A stretch of 48,552 bases of DNA from an uncultured Muribaculaceae bacterium (lineage in GTDB: Bacteria; Bacteroidota; Bacteroidia; Bacteroidales; Muribaculaceae). The stretch covers positions 1 through 48,552 of the forward strand of contig CAMWRV010000017.1 of the NCBI GenBank assembly GCA_947176745.1, read 5' to 3'. The position numbers and the translations under genes were made by a program. Positions 36,716 through 45,543 of the stretch are shown here, in pieces. The notes under the pieces were generated by a model. That model ran no database searches, had not been told where the DNA came from, and worked only from the letters and a program-made list of their open reading frames with translations. The stretch's first letter is position 1, and each line of letters opens with the position of its first letter.

Positions 36716-36747
36716 CAAAGATAACCCAAACGGTTCTAATTTCCAAA
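36716..36747 (-). promoter_or_regulatory. Promoter of the structured ncRNA
   Basis: On the minus strand TTTG (36747-36744), a 20-base spacer and TATCTTTG (36723-36716) match the consensus exactly. Confidence 0.75.
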
Positions 36748-36818
36748 TTCCGCACGTAGTTTTATATGTTTTTTTCATTCTCTTCAGTTTCTGTGCCGCA
36801 TGGAAAGCGGAAAAAGAG

Positions 36819-36826
36819 TATATTTG
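36819..36826 (+). promoter_or_regulatory. -7 element abutting the acyltransferase start
   Basis: TATATTTG ends 4 bases before the ATG at 36831, the same geometry as at 21264. This would give a leaderless mRNA. The -33 box is not obvious. Confidence 0.4.
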
Positions 36827-36830
36827 CACC

Positions 36831-37844
36831 ATGAAATCCAATCTTGTTGCCCCGAAATCTGTCTCAAGACTCGACTATGTCGACGCTGCCAAAGGGTTCG
36901 CGCTTCTATGCGTCATGCTCGGCCACACGGCGGGCGGCGGACTTGTGACCTATATCGACAATATGCTCCTGCCTGTCTTCTGGATTGCGGCCGGTTACAC
37001 TTCAAGGCCGGATTTCAGCCTGTCGGCACGATTCAGGTCTCTGATCGTTCCCTACTTCCTGATGAGCGTGGCGTGCCTGCTTTTCACTGCCATGTTCAGC
37101 CCGGATGTGTCGATGTGGCGTGCTGTCGCTGGAGTTTTCTATTCAAGATTCAGGCTTTTTGCTGACGCGGCGAACGGCTGCCGGCTTATGGTGGCAGACA
37201 ACAGTGTATTGTGGTTTCTGACTTCGATGTTCACGGCATACTGCCTGTTCAGACTGCTGCTTATGGTCAGGATTGCATGGCTGCGGCTCATGGCCGGAGC
37301 GGCGGGTGTGGCTGTCGGCCTTTTATTTCCCTTGTTGCCTGTCCTGCTCCCCTGGAGCATGGATACTGCATTCTTTATCGCACCGCTGATGCTTGCCGGT
37401 CATGAATTGCGCCGCTCTGACATCACAGTCCGGCATCGCTGGCTGACACTTGCCGTATGCGTGGCGGGATATGTGATATGCAACCGGCTGTCCGGGCCGA
37501 CCAACTATTCGATACGCGACATGGGAGCTGCTTATCCCGCATCGTTCGGATGCGCTATTTTCGGCGGAACCGCAACCCTGGTCATTTTCCGCATGGCGGC
37601 CTGTTCACATGTGAACAGGGCTTTCGCGTATGTCAACGCGAAAGCCCTGTATATATTTGGTCTTCAGCTTCTCTTTATCGAAAGCGGCGCGCGTCTCGGC
37701 GTGCGGTTCCATCTTTCGGAATGGCAGACGGTCTTCTTTCAGATGCTTCTTGCGGTCGCCTGCGGATATGTGGCAGGAGTGATCGCCACAAGATTTATCG
37801 ACGCGCTCTCTTCGGTCAGAACTCGCTTGAGAAGTGGAATCTGA
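36831..37844 (+). CDS. Acyltransferase family 3 integral membrane protein
   Basis: This 337-residue protein has about ten hydrophobic segments and the family opening [23 protein letters not shown] (R/D-xx-K-G with the catalytic-type His). [14 protein letters not shown] is the second hallmark. Such enzymes move acetyl or other acyl groups onto sugars or surface polymers. The acceptor is unknown. The coding end overlaps prfC by 29 bases, tail to tail. Inside the gene, at 37600-37650, lies a 20-bp palindrome that overlaps a 15-bp perfect hairpin. Confidence 0.88.
   Translation: MKSNLVAPKSVSRLDYVDAAKGFALLCVMLGHTAGGGLVTYIDNMLLPVFWIAAGYTSRPDFSLSARFRSLIVPYFLMSVACLLFTAMFSPDVSMWRAVAGVFYSRFRLFADAANGCRLMVADNSVLWFLTSMFTAYCLFRLLLMVRIAWLRLMAGAAGVAVGLLFPLLPVLLPWSMDTAFFIAPLMLAGHELRRSDITVRHRWLTLAVCVAGYVICNRLSGPTNYSIRDMGAAYPASFGCAIFGGTATLVIFRMAACSHVNRAFAYVNAKALYIFGLQLLFIESGARLGVRFHLSEWQTVFFQMLLAVACGYVAGVIATRFIDALSSVRTRLRSGI
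37600..37650. other. Overlapping palindrome and 15-bp hairpin inside the acyltransferase gene
   Basis: CCTGTTCACATGTGAACAGG (37600-37619) is a perfect palindrome. ACAGGGCTTTCGCGT (37615-37629) pairs perfectly with 37636-37650 around a 6-base loop. The two structures share ACAGG and so exclude each other. It lies 166 bases beyond the prfC stop on the opposite strand. Confidence 0.8.
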
Positions 37845-39396
37845 TTTTGGGGAAGTCTGACTGCGCCATCTGCAGCACATAGTTCGAATCTGCCATAAAC
37901 ACGTCGCGGCCCTCCTTGTCTACAGCCATGAACTGGTGTTTGCGCTTCTTGAACGCGGCAAGTGCCTCTTCGTCGTCGCTCTCGATCCAGCATGCCTTGT
38001 AGAGGCTTATCGGTTCCCAGCGGCACTGCGCTCCATATTCGTGCAGCAGACGATACTGTATCACCTCGAACTGAAGCTGGCCGACTGTGCCGATTATCTT
38101 GCGCCCGTTGAACTGGTTGGTGAATATCTGTGCCACACCCTCGTCCATCAGCTGGCTGATGCCCTTCTCAAGCTGCTTGGATTTCATGGGATCGGCGTTT
38201 TCTATGTATTTGAACATCTCGGGCGAGAAAGAGGGGAGACCTTTGAAATGAAGCTGTTCGCCTCCGGTCAGCGTGTCGCCGATCTTGAAGTTGCCCGTGT
38301 CGGGTATGCCGACTATGTCGCCGGGGTAGGCCTCGTCGACTATGTTCTTCTTCTGGGCCATGAATGCCGTCGGAGCGGCGAATCTCATCATTTTGTCGTG
38401 GCGCACGTGCTTGTAGTAGACGTTGCGCTCGAACTTGCCCGAGCACACCTTGACGAACGCGATGCAGCTACGGTGGTTGGGGTCCATGTTGGCGTGGATC
38501 TTGAACACGAATCCGGTGAACTGCTCCTGCTCCGGACGCACCTCGCGTTCCACAGCCATGACAGGCCGCGGAGAGGGTGCAATCTCGACAAAGCAGTCAA
38601 GAAGCTCCTTGACTCCGAATGTGTTGAGCGCCGAACCGAAGAATACCGGAGCCATTTCTCCGCGCAGATACGCCTCTTTGTCGAAATCCGGATACACGCC
38701 TTCGATCAGTTCCAGATCTTCGCGCAGTTTGGCGGCGTTCTCTTCGCCGACAAGACGGTCCACTTCGGGCGAGTTGACATCGTCGATCTCCACACGTTCG
38801 CTTACGGTCTGCTTCGACGGGGTGAACAGGTCAAGGCCATGCTCGTAGATGTTGTAGACTCCCTTGAAACGCTCGCCCATGTTGATTGGCCATGTGAGAG
38901 GCCTGACTCCGATCTGCAGCTCCTTCTCGAGTTCGTCGAGTATGTCGAAAGGATCGCGGCCTTCGCGGTCGAGCTTGTTGACGAATATGATGACGGGGGT
39001 CCGCCGCATGCGGCAGACTTCCATAAGCCGGCGTGTCTGTGTCTCCACGCCCTTGGCCGCGTCGACGACGATGATCACGGAATCCACGGCCGTAAGGGTG
39101 CGGAATGTGTCCTCGGCGAAGTCCTGATGGCCGGGGGTGTCGAGAATGTTGATCTTGTAGTCGCCGTAGTTGAATCCCATCACTGATGTCGCCACCGAGA
39201 TGCCTCGCTGCTTCTCGATCTCCATCCAGTCGGAAGTGGCGGTCTTCTTGATCTTGTTGCTTTTCACAGCTCCTGCCACATGGATCGCGCCTCCGAAAAG
39301 GAGGAGTTTCTCGGTGAGGGTGGTCTTTCCCGCGTCGGGGTGCGAGATGATGGCGAATGTGCGCCGGCGTTCGATTTCTTTGGTCAGTTCTTCCAA
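37816..39396 (-). CDS. prfC: Peptide chain release factor 3 (RF-3)
   Basis: RF-3 is a GTPase that recycles RF1/RF2 from the ribosome. The 526-residue protein has SHPDAGKTT (G1), DTPGHQDF (G3) and NKLDRE (G4), followed by the RF-3 C-terminal domains, with normal length. The start codon is TTG at 39396: it gives the family N-terminus ([23 protein letters not shown]), and no in-frame ATG lies just upstream. It is the last gene of the DUF4924-rfbD-prfC run, 63 bases after rfbD. The 3' end overlaps the convergent acyltransferase gene. Confidence 0.96.
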   Translation of the reverse strand: MEELTKEIERRRTFAIISHPDAGKTTLTEKLLLFGGAIHVAGAVKSNKIKKTATSDWMEIEKQRGISVATSVMGFNYGDYKINILDTPGHQDFAEDTFRTLTAVDSVIIVVDAAKGVETQTRRLMEVCRMRRTPVIIFVNKLDREGRDPFDILDELEKELQIGVRPLTWPINMGERFKGVYNIYEHGLDLFTPSKQTVSERVEIDDVNSPEVDRLVGEENAAKLREDLELIEGVYPDFDKEAYLRGEMAPVFFGSALNTFGVKELLDCFVEIAPSPRPVMAVEREVRPEQEQFTGFVFKIHANMDPNHRSCIAFVKVCSGKFERNVYYKHVRHDKMMRFAAPTAFMAQKKNIVDEAYPGDIVGIPDTGNFKIGDTLTGGEQLHFKGLPSFSPEMFKYIENADPMKSKQLEKGISQLMDEGVAQIFTNQFNGRKIIGTVGQLQFEVIQYRLLHEYGAQCRWEPISLYKACWIESDDEEALAAFKKRKHQFMAVDKEGRDVFMADSNYVLQMAQSDFPKIRFHFSSEF

Positions 39397-39459
39397 GTCT
39401 GTCTTTGTTTTTATGGAGTCACGGTCTGGCCGTCTCCCGGTGTACGAAGGTGACGGGGA

Positions 39460-40323
39460 TCAGCCACCCGTCTTTATGGCGTCGAGACATTTGCGGAGAG
39501 AGTCTCTCCAGTATGGTATGTCGAGTCCGTAGGTGTTCTTGATTTTTGTCTTGCTGAGCACGGAGTAGAGAGGGCGTCGGGCCGGTGTCGGATATGCCGA
39601 GGTCGGGATCGGGTTCACCTTGACGCTGTTGCCCGTGATCTCGAATATGGCTTTTGTGAAGTCGTACCATGAAGCCACGCCCTCGTCGGTGTAGTGGTAA
39701 ATGCCCGGAATCCATTTGTCGGAACTGATTACGGAGTGTATGGCTTCCGCAAGATCGCCGGCATAGGTCGGAGATCCGATCTGGTCGGCCACCACGTTGA
39801 TTTCAGGGCGTGTCTCGGCGAGCTGGAGCATTGTCTTGACGAAGTTTTTGCCGAATTCCGAGTATAGCCATGCCGTGCGGATGATCATGGCATTCTGGCA
39901 GAACGATGTGAGCAAAGCCTCCCCCTCGAGTTTTGTGCGTCCGTAGATGCCCTGGGGATACGGCTCGTCGTTTTCTTCATACGGGCGGAAACTCTGACCC
40001 GAGAAAACGTAGTCGGTCGAAATGTGAATCACCTTCGCTCCGCTCTTCACTGCGGCTTCGGCCAGATTGCCGACAGCTCCGGTGTTGAGCGCGGCAGCGA
40101 GTATCGCGTCGGTCTCGGCCTTGTCTACTGCGGTGTAGGCTGCGCAGTTGACTATTATGTCAAAGCGGTTTTCTCCTATATATTTTTCAACTGCCTCGCG
40201 GTCGGTGATGTCGAGGGTGTCGTAGTCGGTGTAGATGGCCTCTACGTCGGGGTCGTTGTCGAACTCGCGCCGCAGGCTTGAGCCGAGCTGACCGTTGCAG
40301 CCTGTCACTAATATTTTTTTCAT
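39460..40323 (-). CDS. rfbD: dTDP-4-dehydrorhamnose reductase RfbD
   Basis: RfbD makes dTDP-L-rhamnose, the last step of the pathway, with NAD(P)H. The start at 40323 (MKKILVTGCNGQLGSS) is chosen over the longer frame because it puts the nucleotide motif GCNGQLG at 8-14. The 287-residue length is typical. NCAAYTAVDKAE and the catalytic YGRTKLEGE (YxxxK) are present, as is the C-terminal RRPLYSVLSKTKI. The other rhamnose genes (rfbA, B, C) are not in the window. It starts 4 bases after the DUF4924 stop. Confidence 0.94.
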   Translation of the reverse strand: MKKILVTGCNGQLGSSLRREFDNDPDVEAIYTDYDTLDITDREAVEKYIGENRFDIIVNCAAYTAVDKAETDAILAAALNTGAVGNLAEAAVKSGAKVIHISTDYVFSGQSFRPYEENDEPYPQGIYGRTKLEGEALLTSFCQNAMIIRTAWLYSEFGKNFVKTMLQLAETRPEINVVADQIGSPTYAGDLAEAIHSVISSDKWIPGIYHYTDEGVASWYDFTKAIFEITGNSVKVNPIPTSAYPTPARRPLYSVLSKTKIKNTYGLDIPYWRDSLRKCLDAIKTGG

Positions 40324-40327
40324 GAGC

Positions 40328-40879
40328 TTATTCGCTGAATTCAAGTTCGTTGTTATAGTCTTTTCTGTAATAACCCGCGAGCCGCGCGAGAAACCGCGAG
40401 ATCCTTGTCGCCGCACGCGATGTCTCTTCTGATATTTCTTTGTGCTGCAGTCTGAGCATCAGGAGTCCGTAGAGGGCGTCAAAGCATGTCTCGATCTCAT
40501 CCTTGCGGTTGTCTCCGGCCTTGGCCCGGAGCTCCACGATGAGGGGGAGGGTATTGTAATATTCCGACGCGTAGTCCGCGAATTTCGGATCTTTGAGGAG
40601 CGCGCGGTGAAGCCGGCTTATGTCGTCAAGAGTGTTGGTGTTGAGCTGCAGGTGACCGCCCTTCTCTTTCCCCTCGCGGCGCATCATGTCGATCAGAGAC
40701 TCGTACCATTCGAGCATCTCTTTCCGCTGTCGTTCGTCGAGACCCTGGTGTCTGTCCACAATTTCTTTCCTGATCCTGTCGATGTCGAGGCCGAAGGCGC
40801 GTATGATGTCTTCTATCTGCCACATGTATAGCAGATATTCCGCGATGTTTTCCCGTTTCTTCGCTGAAGCTGTGATCAT
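40328..40879 (-). CDS. DUF4924 family protein
   Basis: The start at 40879 (MITASAKKRENIAEYLLYMWQIEDIIRAF) is preferred to the longer frame, whose first 21 residues have no coding character. The 183-residue, mainly helical cytoplasmic protein matches DUF4924, a Bacteroidetes family of unknown role with a conserved N-terminal KKxNIAEYLLYMWQIED segment. It is translationally close to rfbD (4-base gap) and is usually next to rfbD and prfC in Bacteroidales. Confidence 0.85.
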   Translation of the reverse strand: MITASAKKRENIAEYLLYMWQIEDIIRAFGLDIDRIRKEIVDRHQGLDERQRKEMLEWYESLIDMMRREGKEKGGHLQLNTNTLDDISRLHRALLKDPKFADYASEYYNTLPLIVELRAKAGDNRKDEIETCFDALYGLLMLRLQHKEISEETSRAATRISRFLARLAGYYRKDYNNELEFSE

Positions 40880-40987
40880 GTCGAATCTTTTAATTTGCAA
40901 AATTACAAAAAATTGAGTTGCTCCGCAACATGGATATAACATTTAAGTCCCCCTGCAGGTTATAGACATGGAGGTTACTTATAAAAT

Positions 40988-41809
40988 ATGGTAAAGATCA
41001 CTTATGTGTGGCACGACTGTTTTGTCGTCGAGACAGAAAGTGCCATGTTTGTATTCGATTATTGGCTCGATGCCGACGGAACGCCGGCCGAAATGCCGGA
41101 AGTCCTCGCGTCGGCTGATCGCGACAAGACGGTTTATGTGCTTGTGAGCCACGGTCACAAGGATCATTATAATCCGGCGGTTTTCTCATGGGTAGCGGCC
41201 TTTCGCGATGTTCGTTATGTGGTAAGCCGCGATGTCATGAAGCGTATCCGGCATGTGGTGAGCGCGACATCGGTTTATTCCGGACCGAAGGTAGACCCGG
41301 AGTGTGTCTCTGCATTGCGGCCGGGAGAGCGCTTTTCTGCAGGGGGTGTCGTGATCGCCGCCTTCCCTTCGACCGATATCGGCAATTCATATATCGTCGA
41401 GGCTGACGGGCATCGCTTTTTTCATGCCGGCGATCTCAACGCGTGGATCTGGAAGGATGAATCGACTGAAGCCGAGGTCAGAAAGGCGATGGGAGACTAC
41501 AGGGCGTGTCTGCGCGACATACGCGCATATCTCGACCATGCCGCGGATCAGGCGATAGACTATTGCTTTTTTCCGGTCGACTCCCGCATCGGAACGGACT
41601 ATTTCACCGGCGCGTCAATATTTGTCAGGGAGTTTGATGTCAGAAAATTCTTTCCTATGCACTTCGCGCTCGGAGATGAAGAGGAGAGAAGCCGCCGCCG
41701 CACAGACGCCCTGCGCTTCTGCCTTTACGCCAATCCGGAAAGAGGCGAATACATCCCTCTCGCCTGGCCCGGAGCATTGTATGTCGATGCTTCCCCGTCA
41801 GATCGGTGA
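40988..41809 (+). CDS. MBL-fold metal-dependent hydrolase
   Basis: This 273-residue protein has the metallo-beta-lactamase fold signature SHGHKDH (HxHxDH), then HAGDLN (metal Asp) and FPMHF near the end. N-terminal VWHDCFVVET and FDYW fit the UlaG/RNase Z-like branch with a short active-site lid. The substrate is unknown. It is divergent from DUF4924 and has no partner gene in its direction. Confidence 0.88.
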   Translation: MVKITYVWHDCFVVETESAMFVFDYWLDADGTPAEMPEVLASADRDKTVYVLVSHGHKDHYNPAVFSWVAAFRDVRYVVSRDVMKRIRHVVSATSVYSGPKVDPECVSALRPGERFSAGGVVIAAFPSTDIGNSYIVEADGHRFFHAGDLNAWIWKDESTEAEVRKAMGDYRACLRDIRAYLDHAADQAIDYCFFPVDSRIGTDYFTGASIFVREFDVRKFFPMHFALGDEEERSRRRTDALRFCLYANPERGEYIPLAWPGALYVDASPSDR

Positions 41810-42040
41810 TTATTGGCTTCTATTGAATTGGAATGCTTCAGTATTCTGATAATCAGTTGGATATATTGGAAAGAATGTGAAAAAATGTTAAATTCGACAT
41901 GCTGTTGTGGAAGAAATTTGATTGTCCTTGTTATACAAGCATAGTAGACCCGGAGAGGTCTGTCGGTGGAAAACAATCGGTTTTCCGGTCAGCAGATTTC
42001 AAGGGTCGAAGGGAATAGAAACCTCTAAAGATTCCACAAA
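41810..42040 (+). promoter_or_regulatory. Leader/intergenic region upstream of the first sigma factor gene
   Basis: This 231-base AT-rich region has no clear TAnnTTTG box. Two small hairpins lie close to the gene: AGACC/GGTCT (41946-41961) and GGAAAAC/GTTTTCC (41968-41986). They could be leader structures, but nothing proves it. Confidence 0.25.
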
Positions 42041-42547
42041 ATGGCTGAAAAACAACAATTCAAGGATAGACTTCTGAGTCTCCAGAGCAACCTGTTCAAC
42101 TTCGCATGCCAGCTTACTGCCAACCGTGAGATGGCGGAGGATCTCGTGCAGGATACTACGCTTAAGGTGCTTGACAATGAAGAGAAGTATGTTGACAACG
42201 TCAATTTCAAGGGATGGGTGTTCACCATCATGCGCAACATCTTCATCAACAACTATCGTCGTCAGGTGCGTTCAGCCACGGTGATCGACACCACAGAAGA
42301 TCTTTATCATCTCAACCTGTCGCAGGAATCGGGTCTGTCGACTCCTGAAGGCTCATATGCCGCCAAGGAGATCTCGGTGGCGATCAATGCCTTCACCAAG
42401 GAATATAAGGTGCCCTTTACGATGTATATCGCCGGCTACAAGTACAGTGAGATTGCCGAAAAGATGGGGCTCCCGCTCGGCACTGTCAAGAGCCGTATAT
42501 TCTTCGCACGCAAGCGTCTGCAGGCACTCCTGAAGGATTACCGCTGA
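42041..42547 (+). CDS. ECF-type sigma-70 family RNA polymerase sigma factor (paralogue A)
   Basis: This 168-residue protein has sigma region 2 (NLFNFACQLTANREMAEDLVQDTTLKVLDN, then FKGWVFTIMRNIFINNYRR) and region 4 with the helix-turn-helix (GYKYSEIAEKMGLPLGTVKSRIFFARKRLQALL). Regions 1 and 3 are absent, as in ECF sigma factors. No anti-sigma gene lies on either side. It aligns without gaps to the second sigma factor at 47665 with about 107 of 168 identical residues (hand count). A strong terminator follows 75 bases later. Confidence 0.93.
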   Translation: MAEKQQFKDRLLSLQSNLFNFACQLTANREMAEDLVQDTTLKVLDNEEKYVDNVNFKGWVFTIMRNIFINNYRRQVRSATVIDTTEDLYHLNLSQESGLSTPEGSYAAKEISVAINAFTKEYKVPFTMYIAGYKYSEIAEKMGLPLGTVKSRIFFARKRLQALLKDYR

Positions 42548-42622
42548 GCGCGTTGCGGCAGAGTGGATTCCCGGTTACGGACACGGCTGCGCACATATAA
42601 ATTCAGCCATACGAAAATATTT

Positions 42623-42655
42623 GGTGACACGCTTTTTGCGTGTCACCTTTTTTTT
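42623..42655 (+). terminator. Rho-independent terminator after sigma factor A
   Basis: GGTGACACGC (42623-42632) pairs perfectly with GCGTGTCACC (42638-42647) and is followed by eight T. Confidence 0.9.
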
Positions 42656-42665
42656 GCTAACTTTG
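42635..42665 (+). promoter_or_regulatory. Promoter of the ftsB-like operon, embedded in a terminator
   Basis: TTTG (42635-42638), a 19-base spacer and TAACTTTG (42658-42665) match the consensus. The -33 box lies in the loop of the preceding terminator. Confidence 0.65.
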
Positions 42666-42738
42666 CAGGTTGAAGCGGTATGCCCTTTGTGTATTAGTCA
42701 CTCAGGCATACGACCGGGATGAGATTGGAGAGCTTGAA

Positions 42739-43053
42739 ATGAGTAAGAAGATAAAGAAATTCAATTTCTGGGTGCGCCGGCGTTCCCATCTGGCAGTGAT
42801 CGCCATCGGCTCGCTCGTAATTGCCCTGCTGTTTCTCAACGAGGATGCCTCGTGGGAACACAATATGGAATATCAGGAGCAGATAAAAGCTCTTAACGAG
42901 CAGATAAAGATCTGCAATGACTCCGCCGAATGGTATCGCCGTCAGCGCGAGCAACTGCTTACCGGCACCGAGCAGCTGGAGCAGATCGCCCGCGAGGAAT
43001 ACCGCATGCAGAAACCCACGGAGGATATTTTCGTAATCAAAAGAGTCAGATGA
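42739..43053 (+). CDS. FtsB/DivIC-like septum formation initiator protein
   Basis: The ATG at 42739 (MSKKIKKFNFWVRRRSH) is preferred over the frame start at 42670, which lies almost on the promoter. The 104-residue product has a short basic cytoplasmic part, one membrane segment (about 19-35) and a coiled coil (EQIKALNEQIKICNDSAEWYRRQREQL). It ends with the conserved EQIAREEYRMQKPTEDIFVI motif of FtsB/DivIC. This is the usual layout of a divisome bitopic protein. Its stop overlaps the next start by 4 bases. Confidence 0.88.
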   Translation: MSKKIKKFNFWVRRRSHLAVIAIGSLVIALLFLNEDASWEHNMEYQEQIKALNEQIKICNDSAEWYRRQREQLLTGTEQLEQIAREEYRMQKPTEDIFVIKRVR

Positions 43054-43529
43054 AAAATAGCAATACAGATAAAACCGGTGGCGCCGCCAATGTCGGGCGC
43101 GTTCGTCTGCGCCGGGTCATGGAGGCTCTTGCCACGTTCGGACTGATACTCGTGGCCGCGGGGCTTGCCGCGCCTTTTGCAGGTGCGGGCAGCCTCACTG
43201 TTGCGGTCTTGTTTAAGTGGGTGTTTGCCGCTGGGGCTGTGATGTTCACGGCGGCACGCATTGCCGGTTCGCTCGGGCGCGACGAGAGCCTGCGGGTGCG
43301 GCGTCTTCGCCGCATGGAGACATGGGCGGGCTTCGCATTCTGCGTTGCCGCCTTTTTCTGGTTCTACAACACGTCGCGGATCGACAGCGATGTTCTGACA
43401 TTCAGGATGCTCAACGAGACTATACTCTTTACCCTCGCCGGCGCATTCATCCAGATAATATCGTCATGGATGCTGTCGTCGGCACTGTCGAAAGAGGCTC
43501 GCGAGTCAAAGGCATCCGGCAAGAAATAA
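43050..43529 (+). CDS. Small multi-pass membrane protein
   Basis: The start at 43050 overlaps the previous stop (ATGA), which gives 159 residues with about four membrane segments (near 27-46, 50-68, 90-107 and 119-140) and basic loops. I do not recognise a named family, though this position between ftsB-like and coaX genes is held by a small membrane protein in other Bacteroidales. The coaX start follows 8 bases later. A role in the envelope is inferred from context only. Confidence 0.75.
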   Translation: MKNSNTDKTGGAANVGRVRLRRVMEALATFGLILVAAGLAAPFAGAGSLTVAVLFKWVFAAGAVMFTAARIAGSLGRDESLRVRRLRRMETWAGFAFCVAAFFWFYNTSRIDSDVLTFRMLNETILFTLAGAFIQIISSWMLSSALSKEARESKASGKK

Positions 43530-43537
43530 CGCATCAG

Positions 43538-44278
43538 ATGACTGGAAAGCGTTCAATACTGACTGTCGACATCGGAAATACTGCCGTCAAGGCTGCCGTT
43601 TTCGAAGGGGAACGCCTTGTCGCCTCTGTCGTCGGTCGGACCGGAGCGGCCGAGGCGCTTGACGCACTCATGATGTACAATACGGTCGACGGTGTATGCT
43701 TCTGCTGCGTTGGCAGTGAGGAGCCGGAACTGGGCCGCAGGCTTGAGAGCGCGGGCGTGCCTGTGTTGAGACTGACTTCCGACACCCCCGTGCCTATCGG
43801 TGTGGAATATGGCAGCCGTGCCACTCTCGGCGCAGACAGGCTGGCTGCAGCAGTCGGTGTGGCCGGCGATACTCCGGTGCTCGTTGTCGATGCCGGCACC
43901 GCCGTGACGATAGATCTTGTGGCCGGCAATACGTTTCTCGGCGGCAATATATCACCCGGCCTCAGGTTGAGGTTCCGTTCGCTCAACGCTTTCACTTCGC
44001 GGCTTCCGCTTGTCGGGACGGAAGGAGAGCTGCCGGAGTTCGGAAACGATACGGTGACGGCGATACGGTCGGGCGTCATGCGAGGACTTGCCGGGGAACT
44101 TGCCGCAGCCTATGCTACGGCGCAAAACAGATTTGAAAACATTAAAATGGTGCTCACCGGAGGCGATGCCGCAATCCTTCTGCCCATGCTTGCGGAACGC
44201 GGCATAGATGCCGTGGCCGATCCCGAGGCAGTAGGCCGCGGACTGGTGAGGATTTTCAATTATAACATCGAATTATGA
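43538..44278 (+). CDS. coaX: Type III pantothenate kinase CoaX
   Basis: CoaX phosphorylates pantothenate, the first step to CoA. The start at 43538 (MTGKRSILTVDIGNTAVKAAVF) places the phosphate loop DIGNT correctly; the longer frame from 43217 overlaps the membrane-protein gene. GADRLAAAVGV (GxDR) and VVDAGTAVTIDLV (DxGT) follow, then GGNISPGLRLRFRSLNAFTSRLP. The 246-residue length is normal. Together with panC and panD earlier in the window it covers much of the pantothenate route. Its stop overlaps the next start by 4 bases. Confidence 0.95.
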   Translation: MTGKRSILTVDIGNTAVKAAVFEGERLVASVVGRTGAAEALDALMMYNTVDGVCFCCVGSEEPELGRRLESAGVPVLRLTSDTPVPIGVEYGSRATLGADRLAAAVGVAGDTPVLVVDAGTAVTIDLVAGNTFLGGNISPGLRLRFRSLNAFTSRLPLVGTEGELPEFGNDTVTAIRSGVMRGLAGELAAAYATAQNRFENIKMVLTGGDAAILLPMLAERGIDAVADPEAVGRGLVRIFNYNIEL

Positions 44279-45528
44279 CTAAACTTAAAATGCTTTTGGG
44301 CGCGCTTGTGTGTGCGGTGCCCGCTCTTGCTCAGAACGTGTCAACACCATACTCCATGTATGGCTACGGCATACTCGGCGACCGCGCCACATCAATGCAG
44401 AAGCAGATGGGCGGTGTCGGATACGCCATGAATTCCGGCCGTCAGGTCAATGTCATGAATCCGGCTTCGTATGCCGCGATCGACTCTCTGACTTTCCTGT
44501 TCGACATGGGCGCTGACCTGTCGTTCATATGGAGCGAGGAGAACTCCGTGCGCGAGAAAACAACCGGCGGCGGACTTGACTATATCACCATGCAGTTCCC
44601 GATCAGCAAATATATGGGCGGATCGGTCGGCCTGCTTCCCTACAGTTCCGTGGGATATGCGTTCGGCAACGAGATCTCGCACGGCGCGATGGAAAATCAG
44701 GGTTCGGGCGGCATCAATGAGCTTTACGTCGGTGTGTCGGGAAAGATAAAGGGTTTCTCTCTCGGTGTCAATGTCAGTTATGATTTCGGCAATATCGTCA
44801 ACGATGTGTTTGCCTATCCCTCCACCGGAAGCACCAAATTCGAGCATGTCATGAAAGTCCGCGACTGGAATATCGTCATCGGAGCGCAGTACACGCAGAA
44901 GATCGGGCGTTTCGACCGGTTTGTGGTCGGCGCTACCTACAGTCCGAAGAAGACGCTGCTCGGTTCATCATGGGCCACGATCCAGGAGACGACCCAGGAG
45001 TCTGTGCCGACAGAAGTAGGCAGGATGAAACTTAAGGGAAATTACTATACGCCCAACAGCATAGGGGCCGGATTGAGCTATACTCACGAGCGAGTAAGCC
45101 GTCTCAGCGTGGAGTTCGACTATACTTGGCAGGGATGGAAAGACTGCAAGTATTCTCCTCTATATTCGACCGACGACCCCGGAGTGGTGGTATTCAACGG
45201 CATGGAGTTCAACAACCGCACACGCTATGCGGTGGGTGCCGAGTTCGTTCCCAAGCTCAGGGGTTCATACATGCAGCGGGCCGCATACAGGATCGGAGCG
45301 TATTATACCGACGACTATCTCAGAATCAGGGGCAACGGCGTCCGCGAGACAGGAGTGACCGCCGGTATCGGATTCCCGACACCCGAGGGCAAGACAATAA
45401 TCAACCTCGGTCTCGAATGGAAGATGCGTCAGGCTTCTCCCCAGGCTCTCCTTAAGGAGAACTATCTCAACATCACACTCGGTGTCAATTTCAACGAGGT
45501 GTGGTTCTTCAAACGCAAGATCCGCTGA
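44275..45528 (+). CDS. Outer-membrane beta-barrel protein (FadL/OmpP1-like)
   Basis: The 417-residue protein has a signal peptide (MTKLKMLLGALVCAVPALAQ). After it comes STPYSMYGYGILGD and the MGGVGYAMNSGRQVNVMNPASYAAID stretch, typical of a Bacteroidetes FadL-like group. Many amphipathic beta strands end in LNITLGVNFNEVWFFKRKIR. It likely forms a barrel that lets hydrophobic or other small molecules through. The cargo is unknown. The gene is coupled to coaX by a 4-base overlap and precedes lptC by 15 bases. Confidence 0.85.
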   Translation: MTKLKMLLGALVCAVPALAQNVSTPYSMYGYGILGDRATSMQKQMGGVGYAMNSGRQVNVMNPASYAAIDSLTFLFDMGADLSFIWSEENSVREKTTGGGLDYITMQFPISKYMGGSVGLLPYSSVGYAFGNEISHGAMENQGSGGINELYVGVSGKIKGFSLGVNVSYDFGNIVNDVFAYPSTGSTKFEHVMKVRDWNIVIGAQYTQKIGRFDRFVVGATYSPKKTLLGSSWATIQETTQESVPTEVGRMKLKGNYYTPNSIGAGLSYTHERVSRLSVEFDYTWQGWKDCKYSPLYSTDDPGVVVFNGMEFNNRTRYAVGAEFVPKLRGSYMQRAAYRIGAYYTDDYLRIRGNGVRETGVTAGIGFPTPEGKTIINLGLEWKMRQASPQALLKENYLNITLGVNFNEVWFFKRKIR

Positions 45529-45543
45529 TCAGTGTAGCCTCTG

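Noticed and set aside
37936..39186. Plus-strand frame of 416 residues opposite prfC
   Set aside because: Antisense shadow of RF-3 with the same biased composition as the other mirrored frames.
41285..41957. Twelve-base repeat GTAGACCCGGAG at about 41285 and 41944
   Set aside because: Only two copies, one inside a coding region, with no shared flanks. Probably chance, and distinct from the TGGGATGGGGTCTAA motif.
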